Notes: a model not told the origin generated them from the sequence alone. DNA of 64,000 nucleotides from Haemophilus parainfluenzae (GCF_014931275.1 NZ_CP063110.1:852001-916000), one strand, 5' to 3'; shown: positions 8,245-17,821, counted from the stretch's first letter. Numbers and translations: made by a program.

Positions 8245-9291
8245 ATGTTAGAAATGCTAAAAAATTGGTATAGCCGTCGCTTAAGCGATCCGCATGCGAT
8301 GGGGCTACTTGCCATTTTGTTGTTTGGCTTTATTGCGATTTATTTCTTTAGTGATTTAATCGCCCCGTTGCTGATTGCCATTGTATTAGCATATTTATTG
8401 GAAATGCCGATTAATTTTTTAACGAAAAAATTAAAATTTCCTCGAATGCTTGCCACGTTAATTATTTTTGGTGGCTTTCTAACCTTAGCGTTATTAATTT
8501 TCTTCGGGCTTGTACCAACATTATGGAATCAAACGATTTCCTTGTTAAGCGATTTGCCAGCCATGTTCAATAAGTTACATGAATGGTTATTAGCCCTTCC
8601 TGAGCATTATCCTGAACTCATCGATTACACCATGATTGACACCTTTTTTAGTGCGGCTCGAGCGAAGATTTTGGGCTTTGGTGAATCTGCGGTGAAATTG
8701 TCGATTACTTCATTAATGAACCTTGTATCACTGGGTATCTATGCATTTTTAGTGCCATTAATGATGTTCTTTATGCTGAAAGATAAAACAGAACTTCTTG
8801 CTGGTGTAAGCCGATTTTTGCCTAAAAACCGTCTTTTAGCGTCTAAAGTATGGAATGAGATGCAGCAACAAATTGCGAATTATATTCATGGCAAATTGTT
8901 AGAAATTTTGATTGTTGGCGTGGTGACTTATATTATCTTTTTAAGCTTTGGTTTAAATTATCCGCTGTTACTTTCTGTTGTCGTAGGTCTCTCTGTCTTA
9001 GTCCCTTATATTGGTGCGGTATTGGTGACGATTCCCGTTGCTTTAGTCGCCATGTTCCAGTTTGGCATTTCCCCAACGTTTTGGTATTTAATTGTGGCCT
9101 TTGCGGTGAGTCAACTTCTAGATGGAAACTTGTTGGTGCCGTATTTATTCTCTGAAGTTGTTAATTTACATCCTTTAGTAATCATTATTTCAGTGTTGAT
9201 TTTTGGCGGATTATGGGGGTTCTGGGGCGTATTCTTCGCTATTCCGTTGGCAACGCTCGTTAAAGCTGTGCTGAATGCATTACCGGATTAG
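8245..9291 (+). CDS. perM: AI-2E family transporter, PerM-like
   Basis: This 348-residue membrane protein belongs to the family that includes AI-2 exporter TqsA and E. coli PerM. The N-terminus has two close helix pairs ([31 protein letters not shown]), then a hydrophilic stretch of about 60 residues, and a C-terminal group of helices with [19 protein letters not shown] and the end [31 protein letters not shown] that mark the family. The gene lies alone and ends at a strong terminator. Its natural substrate is not known; PerM is the closer match, so an autoinducer role should not be assumed. Confidence 0.85.
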   Translation: MLEMLKNWYSRRLSDPHAMGLLAILLFGFIAIYFFSDLIAPLLIAIVLAYLLEMPINFLTKKLKFPRMLATLIIFGGFLTLALLIFFGLVPTLWNQTISLLSDLPAMFNKLHEWLLALPEHYPELIDYTMIDTFFSAARAKILGFGESAVKLSITSLMNLVSLGIYAFLVPLMMFFMLKDKTELLAGVSRFLPKNRLLASKVWNEMQQQIANYIHGKLLEILIVGVVTYIIFLSFGLNYPLLLSVVVGLSVLVPYIGAVLVTIPVALVAMFQFGISPTFWYLIVAFAVSQLLDGNLLVPYLFSEVVNLHPLVIIISVLIFGGLWGFWGVFFAIPLATLVKAVLNALPD

Positions 9292-9313
9292 ACAGAATTA
9301 AAACGATAAAAAG

Positions 9314-9341
9314 AAAGCTGACGAAAGTCAGCTTTTTTGTT
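9314..9341. terminator. Terminator between perM and trmO
   Basis: AAAGCTGAC (9314-9322), GAAA loop and GTCAGCTTT (9327-9335), then TTT. The convergent trmO stop codon (9328-9330) lies inside the second arm. Confidence 0.85.
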
Positions 9342-10065
9342 CTTTTAATTTTTGGATATCCAAAATTTCCACACAATTTGTTGTCCCTGCTTTAATGCGC
9401 CATTTAATATTAAATTCGTACAGACTAATACCGTAAATACGATCGGTTTCTTTACCTTGTTGATAAGCCGGGCGGGGATCTTGTGCGATCACTTCTGTAA
9501 TAAATCTCGCTAAGTGCGGTCGGTTTTTGTGATATTTTTCAACCGCACTTTGGGCGATTTCTGTAAATTCTACGTTTAATTTTGCAGGTGGTTTTTCTTG
9601 CGCAAAACTTGATTTTGCCTGAGGTTCACTATCAGCATAGGCAATATAAGGCTTAATATCAAAAATAGGTGTGCCATCGACAAGATCCACGGAGCCCAAA
9701 TGCAGAAAAATACGTCCATGAATACATTCCACTTGGCGTAATTCAACTTTGGATAAGCCTAGAGGATTAGGGCGATGCGTAGCGCGTGAAGCAAATACAC
9801 CGACACGTTGATTGCCCCCTAAACGAGGGGGACGAACAGTTGATTGCCATTTTCCATGCGGTACTTTGTCAAATTGGAAAATAAGCCAAAGATGGCTAAA
9901 TTGCTCTAATCCTCGCACAGCTTCTGTCGAATTATACGGAGGGAGCAGTTCTACAATACCAATACCATCTTGTACTAAATCTGGTTGGCGTGGCACTGAG
10001 AATTTTTCTTTGTAAGGCGTGTGAATCACCGCAATTGGGTGAAGAGTCAGTGTTAAATCATTCAT
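9328..10065 (-). CDS. trmO: tRNA N6-methyltransferase TrmO (TsaA/YaeB)
   Basis: TrmO methylates the N6 of threonylcarbamoyl-adenosine at position 37 of tRNA-Thr, using S-adenosylmethionine. The 245 residues show the TsaA-domain signature [18 protein letters not shown] and the following [20 protein letters not shown]. The C-terminal region ([23 protein letters not shown]) is typical of the gamma-proteobacterial type. Two uptake cores in opposite directions lie inside the gene at 9512-9520 and 9542-9550. Confidence 0.93.
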   Translation of the reverse strand: MNDLTLTLHPIAVIHTPYKEKFSVPRQPDLVQDGIGIVELLPPYNSTEAVRGLEQFSHLWLIFQFDKVPHGKWQSTVRPPRLGGNQRVGVFASRATHRPNPLGLSKVELRQVECIHGRIFLHLGSVDLVDGTPIFDIKPYIAYADSEPQAKSSFAQEKPPAKLNVEFTEIAQSAVEKYHKNRPHLARFITEVIAQDPRPAYQQGKETDRIYGISLYEFNIKWRIKAGTTNCVEILDIQKLKEQKS

Positions 10066-10126
10066 AAAAAGGCAATTTCCGTGTAGAATACGCCCTTTAT
10101 TGTAATCAAAAGTGCGGTCAAAAAAA

Positions 10127-11038
10127 ATGACAAATCATAAATTGAAAATGTGGTGGGAAACCGCTCGCCCAAAAACCTTGCCTTTGGCATTAGCTTCTAT
10201 TTTTACTGGCTCAGCATTGGCATATTGGGCGGATAAAGAAAGTTTTAATCTCACCGTGATGTTACTTTGCTTGCTTACCACCATTTTATTGCAAGTCCTT
10301 TCCAACTTTGCTAACGATTACGGCGATCATCAAAAAGGGTCAGATACTGAAGAACGTATTGGGCCTTTACGCGGTATTCAGCAAGGTGCGATTTCCGCAA
10401 ATGAACTTAAGTGGGGCTTAATTTTAATGGCGGTGGGAGCATTTTTCTCAGGTGCATTCTTAATTGGTATCGCATATCAAAGTCTCACAGATTTATTGGT
10501 CTTTGCGGGTTTGGGTATTCTAGCTATTATTGCTGCCATTACTTATACCGTAGGGGCTAAACCTTATGGTTATTTAGGTTTAGGCGATCTGTCAGTATTG
10601 CTCTTTTTTGGACTATTAGGTGTAGGGGGAACTTACTATCTACAAACTCACAGCATTGATAACTTAATTACGTTACCTGCTTTAGGCTCCGGTTTATTGG
10701 CGACAGCCGTTTTAAATATCAATAATTTACGTGATATTGAGCAAGATGCGAAAGTAGGAAAAAACACCTTAGTTGTACGTATTGGACCGAAGAAAGGACG
10801 TATTTATCACTGTGTTTTATTAAGCGTTGCCGCTTTATGTTATGTGCTATTTGCGGTATCAACCGCATTTAGTCCTTGGCATTTCTTATTTTTATTAGCA
10901 TTTCCATTATTATTAAAACACGCATTATTTGTTTATCGTAGTAAAGAGCCTGCAGTGTTACGTCCGATGTTAGCACAGATGTCAATGATTTCTTTATTTA
11001 TCAATATCTTGTTTAGTTTAGGCTTGCTTATCGGCTAA
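10127..11038 (+). CDS. menA: 1,4-dihydroxy-2-naphthoate prenyltransferase MenA
   Basis: MenA attaches the polyprenyl chain to dihydroxynaphthoate in menaquinone synthesis, in the inner membrane. The Asp-rich prenyl diphosphate sites are [11 protein letters not shown] and NNLRDIEQD. About eight or nine hydrophobic helices are seen over 303 residues. I use the ATG at 10127; a longer frame begins at GTG 10112, but that codon is part of an uptake sequence (AAGTGCGGT, 10110-10118). The ribosome-binding site is weak. Menaquinone is the donor for the fumarate reductase encoded at 57.7-61.0 kb. rraA follows 45 bases later. Confidence 0.95.
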   Translation: MTNHKLKMWWETARPKTLPLALASIFTGSALAYWADKESFNLTVMLLCLLTTILLQVLSNFANDYGDHQKGSDTEERIGPLRGIQQGAISANELKWGLILMAVGAFFSGAFLIGIAYQSLTDLLVFAGLGILAIIAAITYTVGAKPYGYLGLGDLSVLLFFGLLGVGGTYYLQTHSIDNLITLPALGSGLLATAVLNINNLRDIEQDAKVGKNTLVVRIGPKKGRIYHCVLLSVAALCYVLFAVSTAFSPWHFLFLLAFPLLLKHALFVYRSKEPAVLRPMLAQMSMISLFINILFSLGLLIG

Positions 11039-11083
11039 ATCGGCTTATACTAGAGAAAAAATTTTAACGACAAGGGGTACATT

Positions 11084-11584
11084 ATGTATATCGATACTTC
11101 AGAACTTTGTGATATTTATGCTGATCAAGTAGATGTGGTTGAGCCAATTTTTTCTAGCTTTGGTGGCGTCAGCAATTTCTACGGCAAAGTGACGACAGTA
11201 AAATGTTTTGAAAATAATGGATTAATTGCCGAGATCCTTGAAGAAAATGGTGAAGGCAGAGTGCTTGTCGTAGATGGTGGTGGTGCAGTACGTCGTGCTT
11301 TAATTGATGCTGAGCTTGCACAACTTGCCGCAGATAATGACTGGGCGGGCATTATTGTTTATGGTGCAGTGCGTCAAATTCAACAACTTGAAAATATTGA
11401 TATTGGTATCCATGCGCTTGCACCAATTCCAGTTGGCGCAGATGAAAATAATCATGGTGAAAGTGATCTTCCAGTGAATTTTGGTGGCGTGACGTTCTTC
11501 CCTGAAGATTACATTTATGCCGATTTAACAGGTATTATTCTTTCACAAGAAGCATTAGATTTAGAAGATTTCGAAGAAGAATAA
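11084..11584 (+). CDS. rraA: Regulator of RNase E activity RraA
   Basis: RraA is a trimeric protein that binds RNase E and slows RNA decay. It has 166 residues (161 in E. coli) and the MenG-like fold: [25 protein letters not shown] near the start, and [24 protein letters not shown] in the middle. The gene was once misnamed menG because it sits behind menA, as here. An acidic tail ([13 protein letters not shown]) closes the protein. Confidence 0.96.
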   Translation: MYIDTSELCDIYADQVDVVEPIFSSFGGVSNFYGKVTTVKCFENNGLIAEILEENGEGRVLVVDGGGAVRRALIDAELAQLAADNDWAGIIVYGAVRQIQQLENIDIGIHALAPIPVGADENNHGESDLPVNFGGVTFFPEDYIYADLTGIILSQEALDLEDFEEE

Positions 11585-11606
11585 TTTTGAAATTATTGAC
11601 CTTTTT

Positions 11607-11639
11607 AAAGTGCGGTTAGAAATAACCGCACTTTTTTTG
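11607..11639 (+). terminator. Uptake-pair terminator after rraA
   Basis: AAAGTGCGGTTA (11607-11618), GAAA loop, TAACCGCACTTT (11623-11634), then TTTT. Perfect 12-base stem. Confidence 0.9.
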
Positions 11640-11649
11640 TTAAAATTTT

Positions 11650-11665
11650 TTTGAACAAGATCACA
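11650..11665 (+). promoter_or_regulatory. Candidate CRP site before the DASS transporter
   Basis: TTTGA-ACAAGA-TCACA matches 9 of 10 fixed bases of the CRP site TGTGA-N6-TCACA. It lies about 83 bases before the start codon, consistent with catabolite activation of a carboxylate transporter. Confidence 0.5.
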
Positions 11666-11747
11666 TTTTAAACATTTGTTGGTTGAAAGTTTGTAACATT
11701 CATTTAACATCGCAAATAGTTCATCTGTAATCAGTTTGGAGGGACTC

Positions 11748-13133
11748 ATGAACGAAACAAACACAACTAAAAATTATAAAAGTGGGATTATCTTTCTGCT
11801 GGCGATAGCCTGTTTTTTTATTTTATTAAAATCTTTACCTTTCGCGCCTAAGGAAAATGCTGGTTTAGCATTATTAGCCTTTGTGGCGATTCTTTGGTTA
11901 ACTGAGGCATTGCATGTCACAGTAACCGCTCTGTTGGTGCCATTACTTGCGATTGCCCTTGATTTGGTGACAACCAAGCAAGCTTTAGTCGCGTTTGCCG
12001 ATCCAACCATTTTCTTATTCTTTGGTGGCTTTGCTTTAGCGACAGCTTTACATATACAAAAACTCGATAAAATGATTGCCAATAAAATCATGGCAATGGC
12101 CCGTGGGAATTTATTTGTCGCTGTGATGTATCTTTTCTCTATCACTGCTTTCCTTTCTATGTGGATGAGTAACACTGCGACAGCTGCAATGATGTTACCT
12201 TTAGCCATGGGGATCTTAAGCCAACTTGATAAAGAAAAAGAACACAATACTTATGTTTTTGTATTATTGGGTATTGCATACAGTGCGAGTATTGGTGGTA
12301 TGGGGACATTAGTAGGTAGTCCACCAAATGCTATCGTCGCAAGTAACTTACATTTAACCTTCTCTGATTGGTTATGGTATGGCTTGCCAATTATGATTAT
12401 TTTGATGCCATTAATGGTTGGTACGCTTTTCATTGTATTTAAACCAAAACTTAATTTACGTTTTGAGCAAAACTTTGAACGTATTGAAATGAATGGTCAA
12501 CGCGTTTTAACGCTTGTGATTTTTGCTGTGATTGCACTCTGTTGGGTATTCAGTAGCTATATCAATCCAATGATTTCAGGTGTATTTGGTCTTGCCAAAA
12601 ATATCGGTAGTTTTGATAGCGTGGTGGCCTTGCTTGCTGCTGTTGTTATTTGTTCTACTGGTGTCGCAAACTGGAAACAAATTCAAGAAAATACTGACTG
12701 GGGCGTATTGATGCTTTTCGGTGGTGGTTTAACCTTGAGTGCAGTGTTAAAAGATTCTGGTGCAAGTAAAGTTTTAGCTGATGGTATTGTATTCTTAGTT
12801 CAAGGACAACATTACTACCTCATCGGTTTATTGGTCGCAACCTTCATTATTTTCTTAACTGAATTCACTTCCAATACCGCGAGTGCAGCGTTATTAGTAC
12901 CAATCTTTATTTCTATCGCACAATCTCTCGGTATGCCGGAAATTGGTCTTGCGTTAATTATCGGTTTAGGTGCATCTTGTGCATTTATGTTACCGGTAGC
13001 AACACCGCCAAATGCAATCGTATTTGGTACAGGTGAGGTTCGCCAAAGTGATATGGTTAAAGCTGGATTTATCTTAAATATTGTATGTATACTCGTTATC
13101 GCGACAATAGGATATTATTTCTGGTTGAATTAA
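11748..13133 (+). CDS. DASS-family sodium/anion (dicarboxylate) symporter
   Basis: This inner-membrane transporter belongs to the divalent anion:Na+ symporter family (SLC13/CitMHS-like), which imports succinate, malate, fumarate or related anions. The start at 11748 has GGAGGG four bases upstream and gives 461 residues. Two pseudo-repeated SNT-type binding loops are seen, MWMSNTATAAMMLP (first half) and TEFTSNTASAALLVP (second half), each followed by a Pro-Pro-Asn-Ala motif (GSPPNAIVA and ATPPNAIVFGTG). These are the sodium and substrate sites of VcINDY-type carriers. The substrate is not known precisely. Confidence 0.9.
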   Translation: MNETNTTKNYKSGIIFLLAIACFFILLKSLPFAPKENAGLALLAFVAILWLTEALHVTVTALLVPLLAIALDLVTTKQALVAFADPTIFLFFGGFALATALHIQKLDKMIANKIMAMARGNLFVAVMYLFSITAFLSMWMSNTATAAMMLPLAMGILSQLDKEKEHNTYVFVLLGIAYSASIGGMGTLVGSPPNAIVASNLHLTFSDWLWYGLPIMIILMPLMVGTLFIVFKPKLNLRFEQNFERIEMNGQRVLTLVIFAVIALCWVFSSYINPMISGVFGLAKNIGSFDSVVALLAAVVICSTGVANWKQIQENTDWGVLMLFGGGLTLSAVLKDSGASKVLADGIVFLVQGQHYYLIGLLVATFIIFLTEFTSNTASAALLVPIFISIAQSLGMPEIGLALIIGLGASCAFMLPVATPPNAIVFGTGEVRQSDMVKAGFILNIVCILVIATIGYYFWLN

Positions 13134-13148
13134 TCATATAAAGAAAAG

Positions 13149-13177
13149 GGCGTGTTGGATATTCAACACGCCTTTTT
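13149..13177. terminator. Terminator between DASS and MFS genes
   Basis: GGCGTGTTG (13149-13157) pairs with CAACACGCC (13164-13172), followed by TTTTTA; the minus side also has a short T-run. It ends both convergent units. Confidence 0.85.
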
Positions 13178-13194
13178 ATTATTTTTTACAAAGA

Positions 13195-14511
13195 TTATGC
13201 TTTAATTTCTGAGCGGCTTTTTAAGAAAAAGAGTGCGACTGTTGAGATCAGCATAACGAAGCCAACGCCAACATATAAGCTCTGTTTGTCCCAGCCCATA
13301 TATAATAATCGACCCGCAATCATAGGGGCAAGAATCGCACCAATACGACCGATACCAATCGACCAGCCCACACCGGTGCTACGAATATCGGCATCATAAG
13401 TAAGAGGGTTTAAGGTATAAAGACCGCTGATACAGCCATTCATGAGCGCACCAACTAAAATACCGAATACCATCGCAATCCATAAAACGGATGAAGATAG
13501 GATAAAGGTAATGATCGCGGCGGAAGATAATATGGTGAATAAAATCAACACACCTCGCGACGTCCAACGGCTAGCCAGTAAGCCATAGATTAAGGCGCCA
13601 CAAGTGCCCCCTAATGAAATCATCATCCCTACGCTCACACTTTGCTCTGTCGTCATGCCCGCTTCTTTTAATAAGGCTGGTGTCCATGAGCTAATAAAAT
13701 AGAAACTGAACATGATGGAGAAGAAAGCTGTCCAAATTAACAGAGTAGAATGTAAGTATTTTTCGCTGAATAATTGGTCAATAGGCAATTTAGTCTTAAT
13801 TTTTTCCGTTTTTTCTGGAAGTTTCCAATCACCGGCTAAACCTATTCTTTTGGCGATTAAATTTAACCGCACTTCTGCATTTTTAGGTTGTTTGGAGGTG
13901 AGGAAGTCAATGGATTCCGGTAACCAAATAAATAAAACCACTAAAAGTAAACCGGTCAAGATAGCACCTGCTAAAAATACAGAACGCCAGCCATACTCAC
14001 CTTGCAACATTACCGCGAACATACCGCCTAATACCGCCCCGATACCAAAACCAGCAGCATAAACACTGATCGCAAAGCTACGCCATTTGCGAGAGGAATA
14101 TTCGCTGGTGATCACGTTTGTACCCACTAAAATACCGCCGACGCCAAGACCGGTGATAATGCGCCAGAAACCGAGCCATTGATATTGTGAGATAAACGCC
14201 GAGCCTAACATCCCGATAGCGGAGAGTGATACTGCCATTAATAACAATGGGCGGCGACCAATTTTATCCGCAAGTGGTGCAAGGAAAAGTGAGCCGGCAG
14301 TCATCCCAAATAAGCCGGCACTTAATAAATAACCTAACTCAATCCCCGTGAGGCCAAACTCGTCACGAATGGCTGTTGCAGTGAAGGCCAGGGCTAATAC
14401 ATCAAAGCCATCAAGTAAATTCATGATAGCAGCCATGACCACAATCATCCATTGATAAGCCCCCATTGGGCTTTGTTCTATTTTGGCTCTAAGAGAAAGG
14501 GTTTCAGTCAT
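13195..14511 (-). CDS. MFS transporter (AAHS-like), second gene behind yhhQ
   Basis: This is a 438-residue major-facilitator protein with about 12 helices. The N-terminal LLDGFDVLALAFTATAIRDEFG and ADKIGRRPLLL are typical of the aromatic acid:H+ symporter group, which includes PcaK and BenK. A central cytosolic loop of about 50 residues separates the halves. It starts 14 bases after the yhhQ stop, with AAGGAAA as ribosome-binding site, and no terminator lies between, so it is probably co-transcribed with yhhQ behind the riboswitch. That context hints at transport of a queuosine precursor or a related base; sequence alone does not show the substrate. It ends at a terminator shared with the DASS gene. 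Confidence 0.88.
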   Translation of the reverse strand: MTETLSLRAKIEQSPMGAYQWMIVVMAAIMNLLDGFDVLALAFTATAIRDEFGLTGIELGYLLSAGLFGMTAGSLFLAPLADKIGRRPLLLMAVSLSAIGMLGSAFISQYQWLGFWRIITGLGVGGILVGTNVITSEYSSRKWRSFAISVYAAGFGIGAVLGGMFAVMLQGEYGWRSVFLAGAILTGLLLVVLFIWLPESIDFLTSKQPKNAEVRLNLIAKRIGLAGDWKLPEKTEKIKTKLPIDQLFSEKYLHSTLLIWTAFFSIMFSFYFISSWTPALLKEAGMTTEQSVSVGMMISLGGTCGALIYGLLASRWTSRGVLILFTILSSAAIITFILSSSVLWIAMVFGILVGALMNGCISGLYTLNPLTYDADIRSTGVGWSIGIGRIGAILAPMIAGRLLYMGWDKQSLYVGVGFVMLISTVALFFLKSRSEIKA

Positions 14512-14525
14512 TTTATTTCCTTAGG

Positions 14526-15233
14526 TTAAGCAAACTGGCGGGAGCTTGCGAGAGATTGAAGTTTACGCAAAATCATGCTGAGTACCACGCCATAAGCGGG
14601 AACAAACAAGACGATGCCGACAAATAATTTAAATAAGTAATCGACGAATCCAAGGCTAAACCAATGTTCTGCCATAAATGGATCACTACTTTTATAAAAT
14701 GCTACACAAAAGAACATAAAGGTATCGGCAAGGGAACCAAATGTCATGGAGCTGCTCGGGGCAATCCACCATGTTTTTAATTGGCGTAAGCGGTTGAATA
14801 CTAACACATCTAATAATTGTCCGAAAACATAAGCACAGAAGCTGGCGAACGCAATACGGAAAACAAACATATTGAATTCACTTAATGCACCTAAGCCTTG
14901 ATATTGTCCATTAGAGAAAACAACAGAAACAATGTAACTCACGATAAGCGCTGGAATCATTACGATAAAGATGATCCAACGCGCTTCTTTCGCCCCAAAT
15001 ACACGTACCGTTAAATCAGTGGCTAAGAAAATAAATGGGAAAGTGAGTGTGCCCCATGTGCTGTGGAATGAGAAATCATCAGCAAAACCAAGTGCGGTCA
15101 ATTTTAAATTGATTTCAAAGGGAATTTGAACGAAATAATTACTGGCTGTGATGATGAAGATATGAAATAAGCTTAATAAAATTAAAGCAAAACGTTTTTG
15201 TTGATCATTGAAGATCGGGGTATTAATTTTCAT
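14526..15233 (-). CDS. yhhQ: Queuosine-precursor transporter YhhQ (QPTR family)
   Basis: The COG1738/YhhQ family imports 7-cyano- and 7-aminomethyl-deazaguanine (preQ0, preQ1) for queuosine in tRNA. The 235 residues hold six or so hydrophobic helices; the motifs TWGTLTFPFIFLATDLTVRVFGAKEAR and GSLADTFMFFCVAFY fit the family well. The presence of this transporter agrees with Haemophilus salvaging rather than making preQ1. The leader carries a likely preQ1-I riboswitch. An uptake core lies in the gene at 15090-15098. The next gene is an MFS transporter. Confidence 0.92.
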   Translation of the reverse strand: MKINTPIFNDQQKRFALILLSLFHIFIITASNYFVQIPFEINLKLTALGFADDFSFHSTWGTLTFPFIFLATDLTVRVFGAKEARWIIFIVMIPALIVSYIVSVVFSNGQYQGLGALSEFNMFVFRIAFASFCAYVFGQLLDVLVFNRLRQLKTWWIAPSSSMTFGSLADTFMFFCVAFYKSSDPFMAEHWFSLGFVDYLFKLFVGIVLFVPAYGVVLSMILRKLQSLASSRQFA

Positions 15234-15240
15234 TTTAAGA

Positions 15241-15276
15241 CCTTTTTAGTTAGTTAATCGGGGGTAGGGAACCCGA
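15241..15276 (-). promoter_or_regulatory. Probable preQ1-I riboswitch controlling yhhQ
   Basis: On the minus strand P1 is TCGGG (15276-15272) and CCCGA (15262-15258). The loop between them is TTCCCTACC. An A-rich tail TTAACTAACTAAAAAGG follows, ending at 15241. The tail AGG can pair with the CCT of the loop to form the H-type pseudoknot of the class. The AAGG is also the ribosome-binding site of yhhQ, eight bases before the ATG, so ligand binding would hide it. The layout GGGTTC...ACCC...A-rich tail fits preQ1-I. Confidence 0.8.
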
Positions 15277-15312
15277 CATGAGAAATAAATCCGCCAAATT
15301 GGCGAGCCGTGA

Positions 15313-15340
15313 ATAATACTAGAATTTATTGGGATTGCAA
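15313..15340 (-). promoter_or_regulatory. yhhQ promoter
   Basis: On the minus strand TTGCAA (15340-15335) and TATTAT (15318-15313) are separated by 16 bases. The start of transcription near 15306 would leave a leader of about 70 bases holding the riboswitch and a small CGCCAA/TTGGCG hairpin (15292-15304). Confidence 0.55.
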
Positions 15341-15387
15341 GAAAGTGCGGTCAAAAAATTAGGTATTTTATTTAAATCCAATAAAAA

Positions 15388-15402
15388 TGATAAGAATTGT
15401 TA
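15388..15402 (+). promoter_or_regulatory. Putative Fur box before the TonB-dependent receptor
   Basis: TGATAAGAATTGTTA matches 11 of 14 fixed positions of the 7-1-7 Fur site, 72 bases before the receptor start. Confidence 0.5.
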
Positions 15403-15474
15403 TTTACACCAAAATTGTATTGTACTAGAATTCTCGGGCATTATTTATTCCACATATGCCAGGAGAGCATTTCT

Positions 15475-17730
15475 ATGTATAAATCTAATCATTTAAAAAC
15501 AACATCATTTTTCGCATTAAGCACATTAACCATCGCCCTTTTTTCAAGTTATTCTTATGCGGAAGAGCAACTTGAGGAAATTAAAGTGACAGCGGAAGCT
15601 CAAGTGAAACAATCGCTCGGTTCTTCTCTTATTACGGCAAAAGATTTCGAAAAACGCCCAGCAACGAATGATGTATCTGAAGTATTACGTACCATGCCAG
15701 GTGTGAATTTAACGGGTAACTCATCTACAGGACAACGCGGAAATAAACGTCAAATTGATATTCGTGGTATGGGACCAGAAAATACATTGATTTTAGTGGA
15801 TGGTAAACCAGTCACCTCTCGTAATGCAGAACGTTATGGTGTGCGTGGTGAGCGTAACTCTCGTGGCGACAGCAACTGGGTACCAGTTGAAGCGATTGAA
15901 AAAATTGAAGTATTACGTGGCCCTTCAGCAGCACGCTATGGTTCAGGTGCAATGGGTGGGGTGGTTAATATTATCACTAAACCTGTTACCAATGATTTAC
16001 ACGGTAGCTTAAGTTATTACACCAACCAACCAGAAGATAGCAAAGAAGGCGCAACGAACCGTGTCGGTTTTAATCTAAGCGGGGCATTAATTAAAGATGT
16101 ATTGCAATTCCGTTTATATGGTAACTGGAACAAAACAGAAGCAGATGAAGTCGGCATTAATGGCGATCCTGCAATTGCTGGTCGTGAAGGTGTACGTAAT
16201 AAAGATATTAATGGCCGTTTAGTGTGGAATATCAATGAGAAAAATAAATTAACCTTGGATTCTGGCTTCAGTCGTCAAGGCAATATTTATAATGGTGATA
16301 CGCAAAATAGTTCGGCAGGGCTTTACAATAATAAAAACTATCCTGAAACCAAAACCTTGGCAGGAAGCAAAGCTGAAACCGCTCGTTTATATCGTCAGAA
16401 CTATGCTTTAACCTATGAAGGTAAATTCGATCATTTCGACAATAAAACCTATGTTGCTTTTGATAAAACTAAAAACAGCCGTTTACCAGAATATTTAGCA
16501 GGTGGCCCAGAGGGCAGTTATTCTAGTACATCAGCTTTTAGTGATTCCATTCTTAAAAATACGCGTTTTAGTTCAGAATTCTATATCCCATTTACCTTGG
16601 GTGTGGATCATATGCTGACAATTGGTTTTGAAGGTGTACACAGCAGTTTAGATGATGACGCTTCTATGACACAGTTACTTGGTGGACGACGAGATAAAAA
16701 GACAGGGAAAGTACTTTATGATTTGAAAGAACATTTACCAACTAGCATTTCAAATGTACGAGGAGGTCATAGTAGTCAAACTGAATGGGCAGTATTTGTT
16801 GAAGATAATATTTCAGCAACCCAATCTACCATCCTAACGCCATCTTTACGTTATGATTACAACAGTTATTCTGGTTCTAACGTAAGTGGTGGATTAAACT
16901 TCTTACAAAGCCTCAACGATGATTGGAGAATTAAAGGTGGGATTGCAAGAGCTTATAAAGCACCGAACCTTTATCAAACTAACCCAAATTACTTGCTATT
17001 TACCTTAGGTCAAGGTTGTCCAACGAATGTACCAAATAATAAAACTTGTTATTTCCAAGGTAATAGCGACATTAAACCGGAAACCAGCTGGAATAAAGAA
17101 ATCGGAATTGAATATGATAAAAATGGACTTCTTGCTTCTGTGGCTTACTTCCGTAATGATTATCGTAACAAAATCGTGTCTAATGGTGAATTTATCGGTT
17201 TAACTAACTTAGGTAACTATGTGTATAAATGGGGTAATGCAAACCGCGCAGTGATTGAAGGTTTTGAAGGTAATCTGACATTACCACTAATCCAAGATAA
17301 ATTAAACTGGGTGAATAACTTCACTTATATGCATAAAACCAAAAATAAAGATACGGGTAACCCGCTTTCTATCGTGCCGAAATATACGTTGAATTCAAGT
17401 TTAAGTTATCAAATCACTGATAGTTTGGATGCAATGTTAACTTATACGCAATACGGTAAACAAAAATCCCGTAAAAATCCAGAGAACCGTATGGAAAATG
17501 GTAACGATAAAAATATTAATCAGCTTGCTGGCTCAGAAGATATTGGTGGTTATGCAGTTTGGGGATTAAGTGCAGGTTATAATTTGAAAGATACAATCAG
17601 CATTCGTGTTGGCGTAAGTAACTTATTTGATAAACGCATTTATCGTTCATCAAGCAGTACAAATTACAATGCTCATACTTATAACGAACCTGGTCGTGCG
17701 TATTATGCAACAGTAAAATATTCATTTTAA
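15475..17730 (+). CDS. TonB-dependent siderophore receptor, FepA/catecholate-like
   Basis: This outer-membrane receptor imports an iron complex using TonB. The start at 15475 has AGGAG ten bases upstream; the longer frame from 15397 has none. The 751 residues begin with a signal peptide ending SYAEE, and a TonB box EEIKVTAE follows. The plug domain has MPGVNLTGNSS, IDIRGMGPENTLILVDGKPV and VLRGPSAARYGSGAMGGVVNIITK. These, with RNAERYGVRGERNSRGDSNWVP, are typical of FepA/IrgA/PfeA receptors for enterobactin-like catecholates. The barrel ends with YYATVKYSF, a classical final strand with terminal Phe. A two-Cys loop (GCPTNVPNNKTCYF) lies in the barrel. The exact ligand is inferred. Confidence 0.93.
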   Translation: MYKSNHLKTTSFFALSTLTIALFSSYSYAEEQLEEIKVTAEAQVKQSLGSSLITAKDFEKRPATNDVSEVLRTMPGVNLTGNSSTGQRGNKRQIDIRGMGPENTLILVDGKPVTSRNAERYGVRGERNSRGDSNWVPVEAIEKIEVLRGPSAARYGSGAMGGVVNIITKPVTNDLHGSLSYYTNQPEDSKEGATNRVGFNLSGALIKDVLQFRLYGNWNKTEADEVGINGDPAIAGREGVRNKDINGRLVWNINEKNKLTLDSGFSRQGNIYNGDTQNSSAGLYNNKNYPETKTLAGSKAETARLYRQNYALTYEGKFDHFDNKTYVAFDKTKNSRLPEYLAGGPEGSYSSTSAFSDSILKNTRFSSEFYIPFTLGVDHMLTIGFEGVHSSLDDDASMTQLLGGRRDKKTGKVLYDLKEHLPTSISNVRGGHSSQTEWAVFVEDNISATQSTILTPSLRYDYNSYSGSNVSGGLNFLQSLNDDWRIKGGIARAYKAPNLYQTNPNYLLFTLGQGCPTNVPNNKTCYFQGNSDIKPETSWNKEIGIEYDKNGLLASVAYFRNDYRNKIVSNGEFIGLTNLGNYVYKWGNANRAVIEGFEGNLTLPLIQDKLNWVNNFTYMHKTKNKDTGNPLSIVPKYTLNSSLSYQITDSLDAMLTYTQYGKQKSRKNPENRMENGNDKNINQLAGSEDIGGYAVWGLSAGYNLKDTISIRVGVSNLFDKRIYRSSSSTNYNAHTYNEPGRAYYATVKYSF

Positions 17731-17753
17731 TTGAGCATTTAGAACTGATAGAA

Positions 17754-17787
17754 AAAGTGCGGTCGATTTTGACCGCACTTTTTTATT
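17754..17787 (+). terminator. Uptake-pair terminator after the receptor
   Basis: AAAGTGCGGTC (17754-17764) and GACCGCACTTT (17771-17781) are followed by TTTTT. Confidence 0.88.
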
Positions 17788-17821
17788 GATTGAATTTGGA
17801 AAATAGTGAATTTCAGATAAT

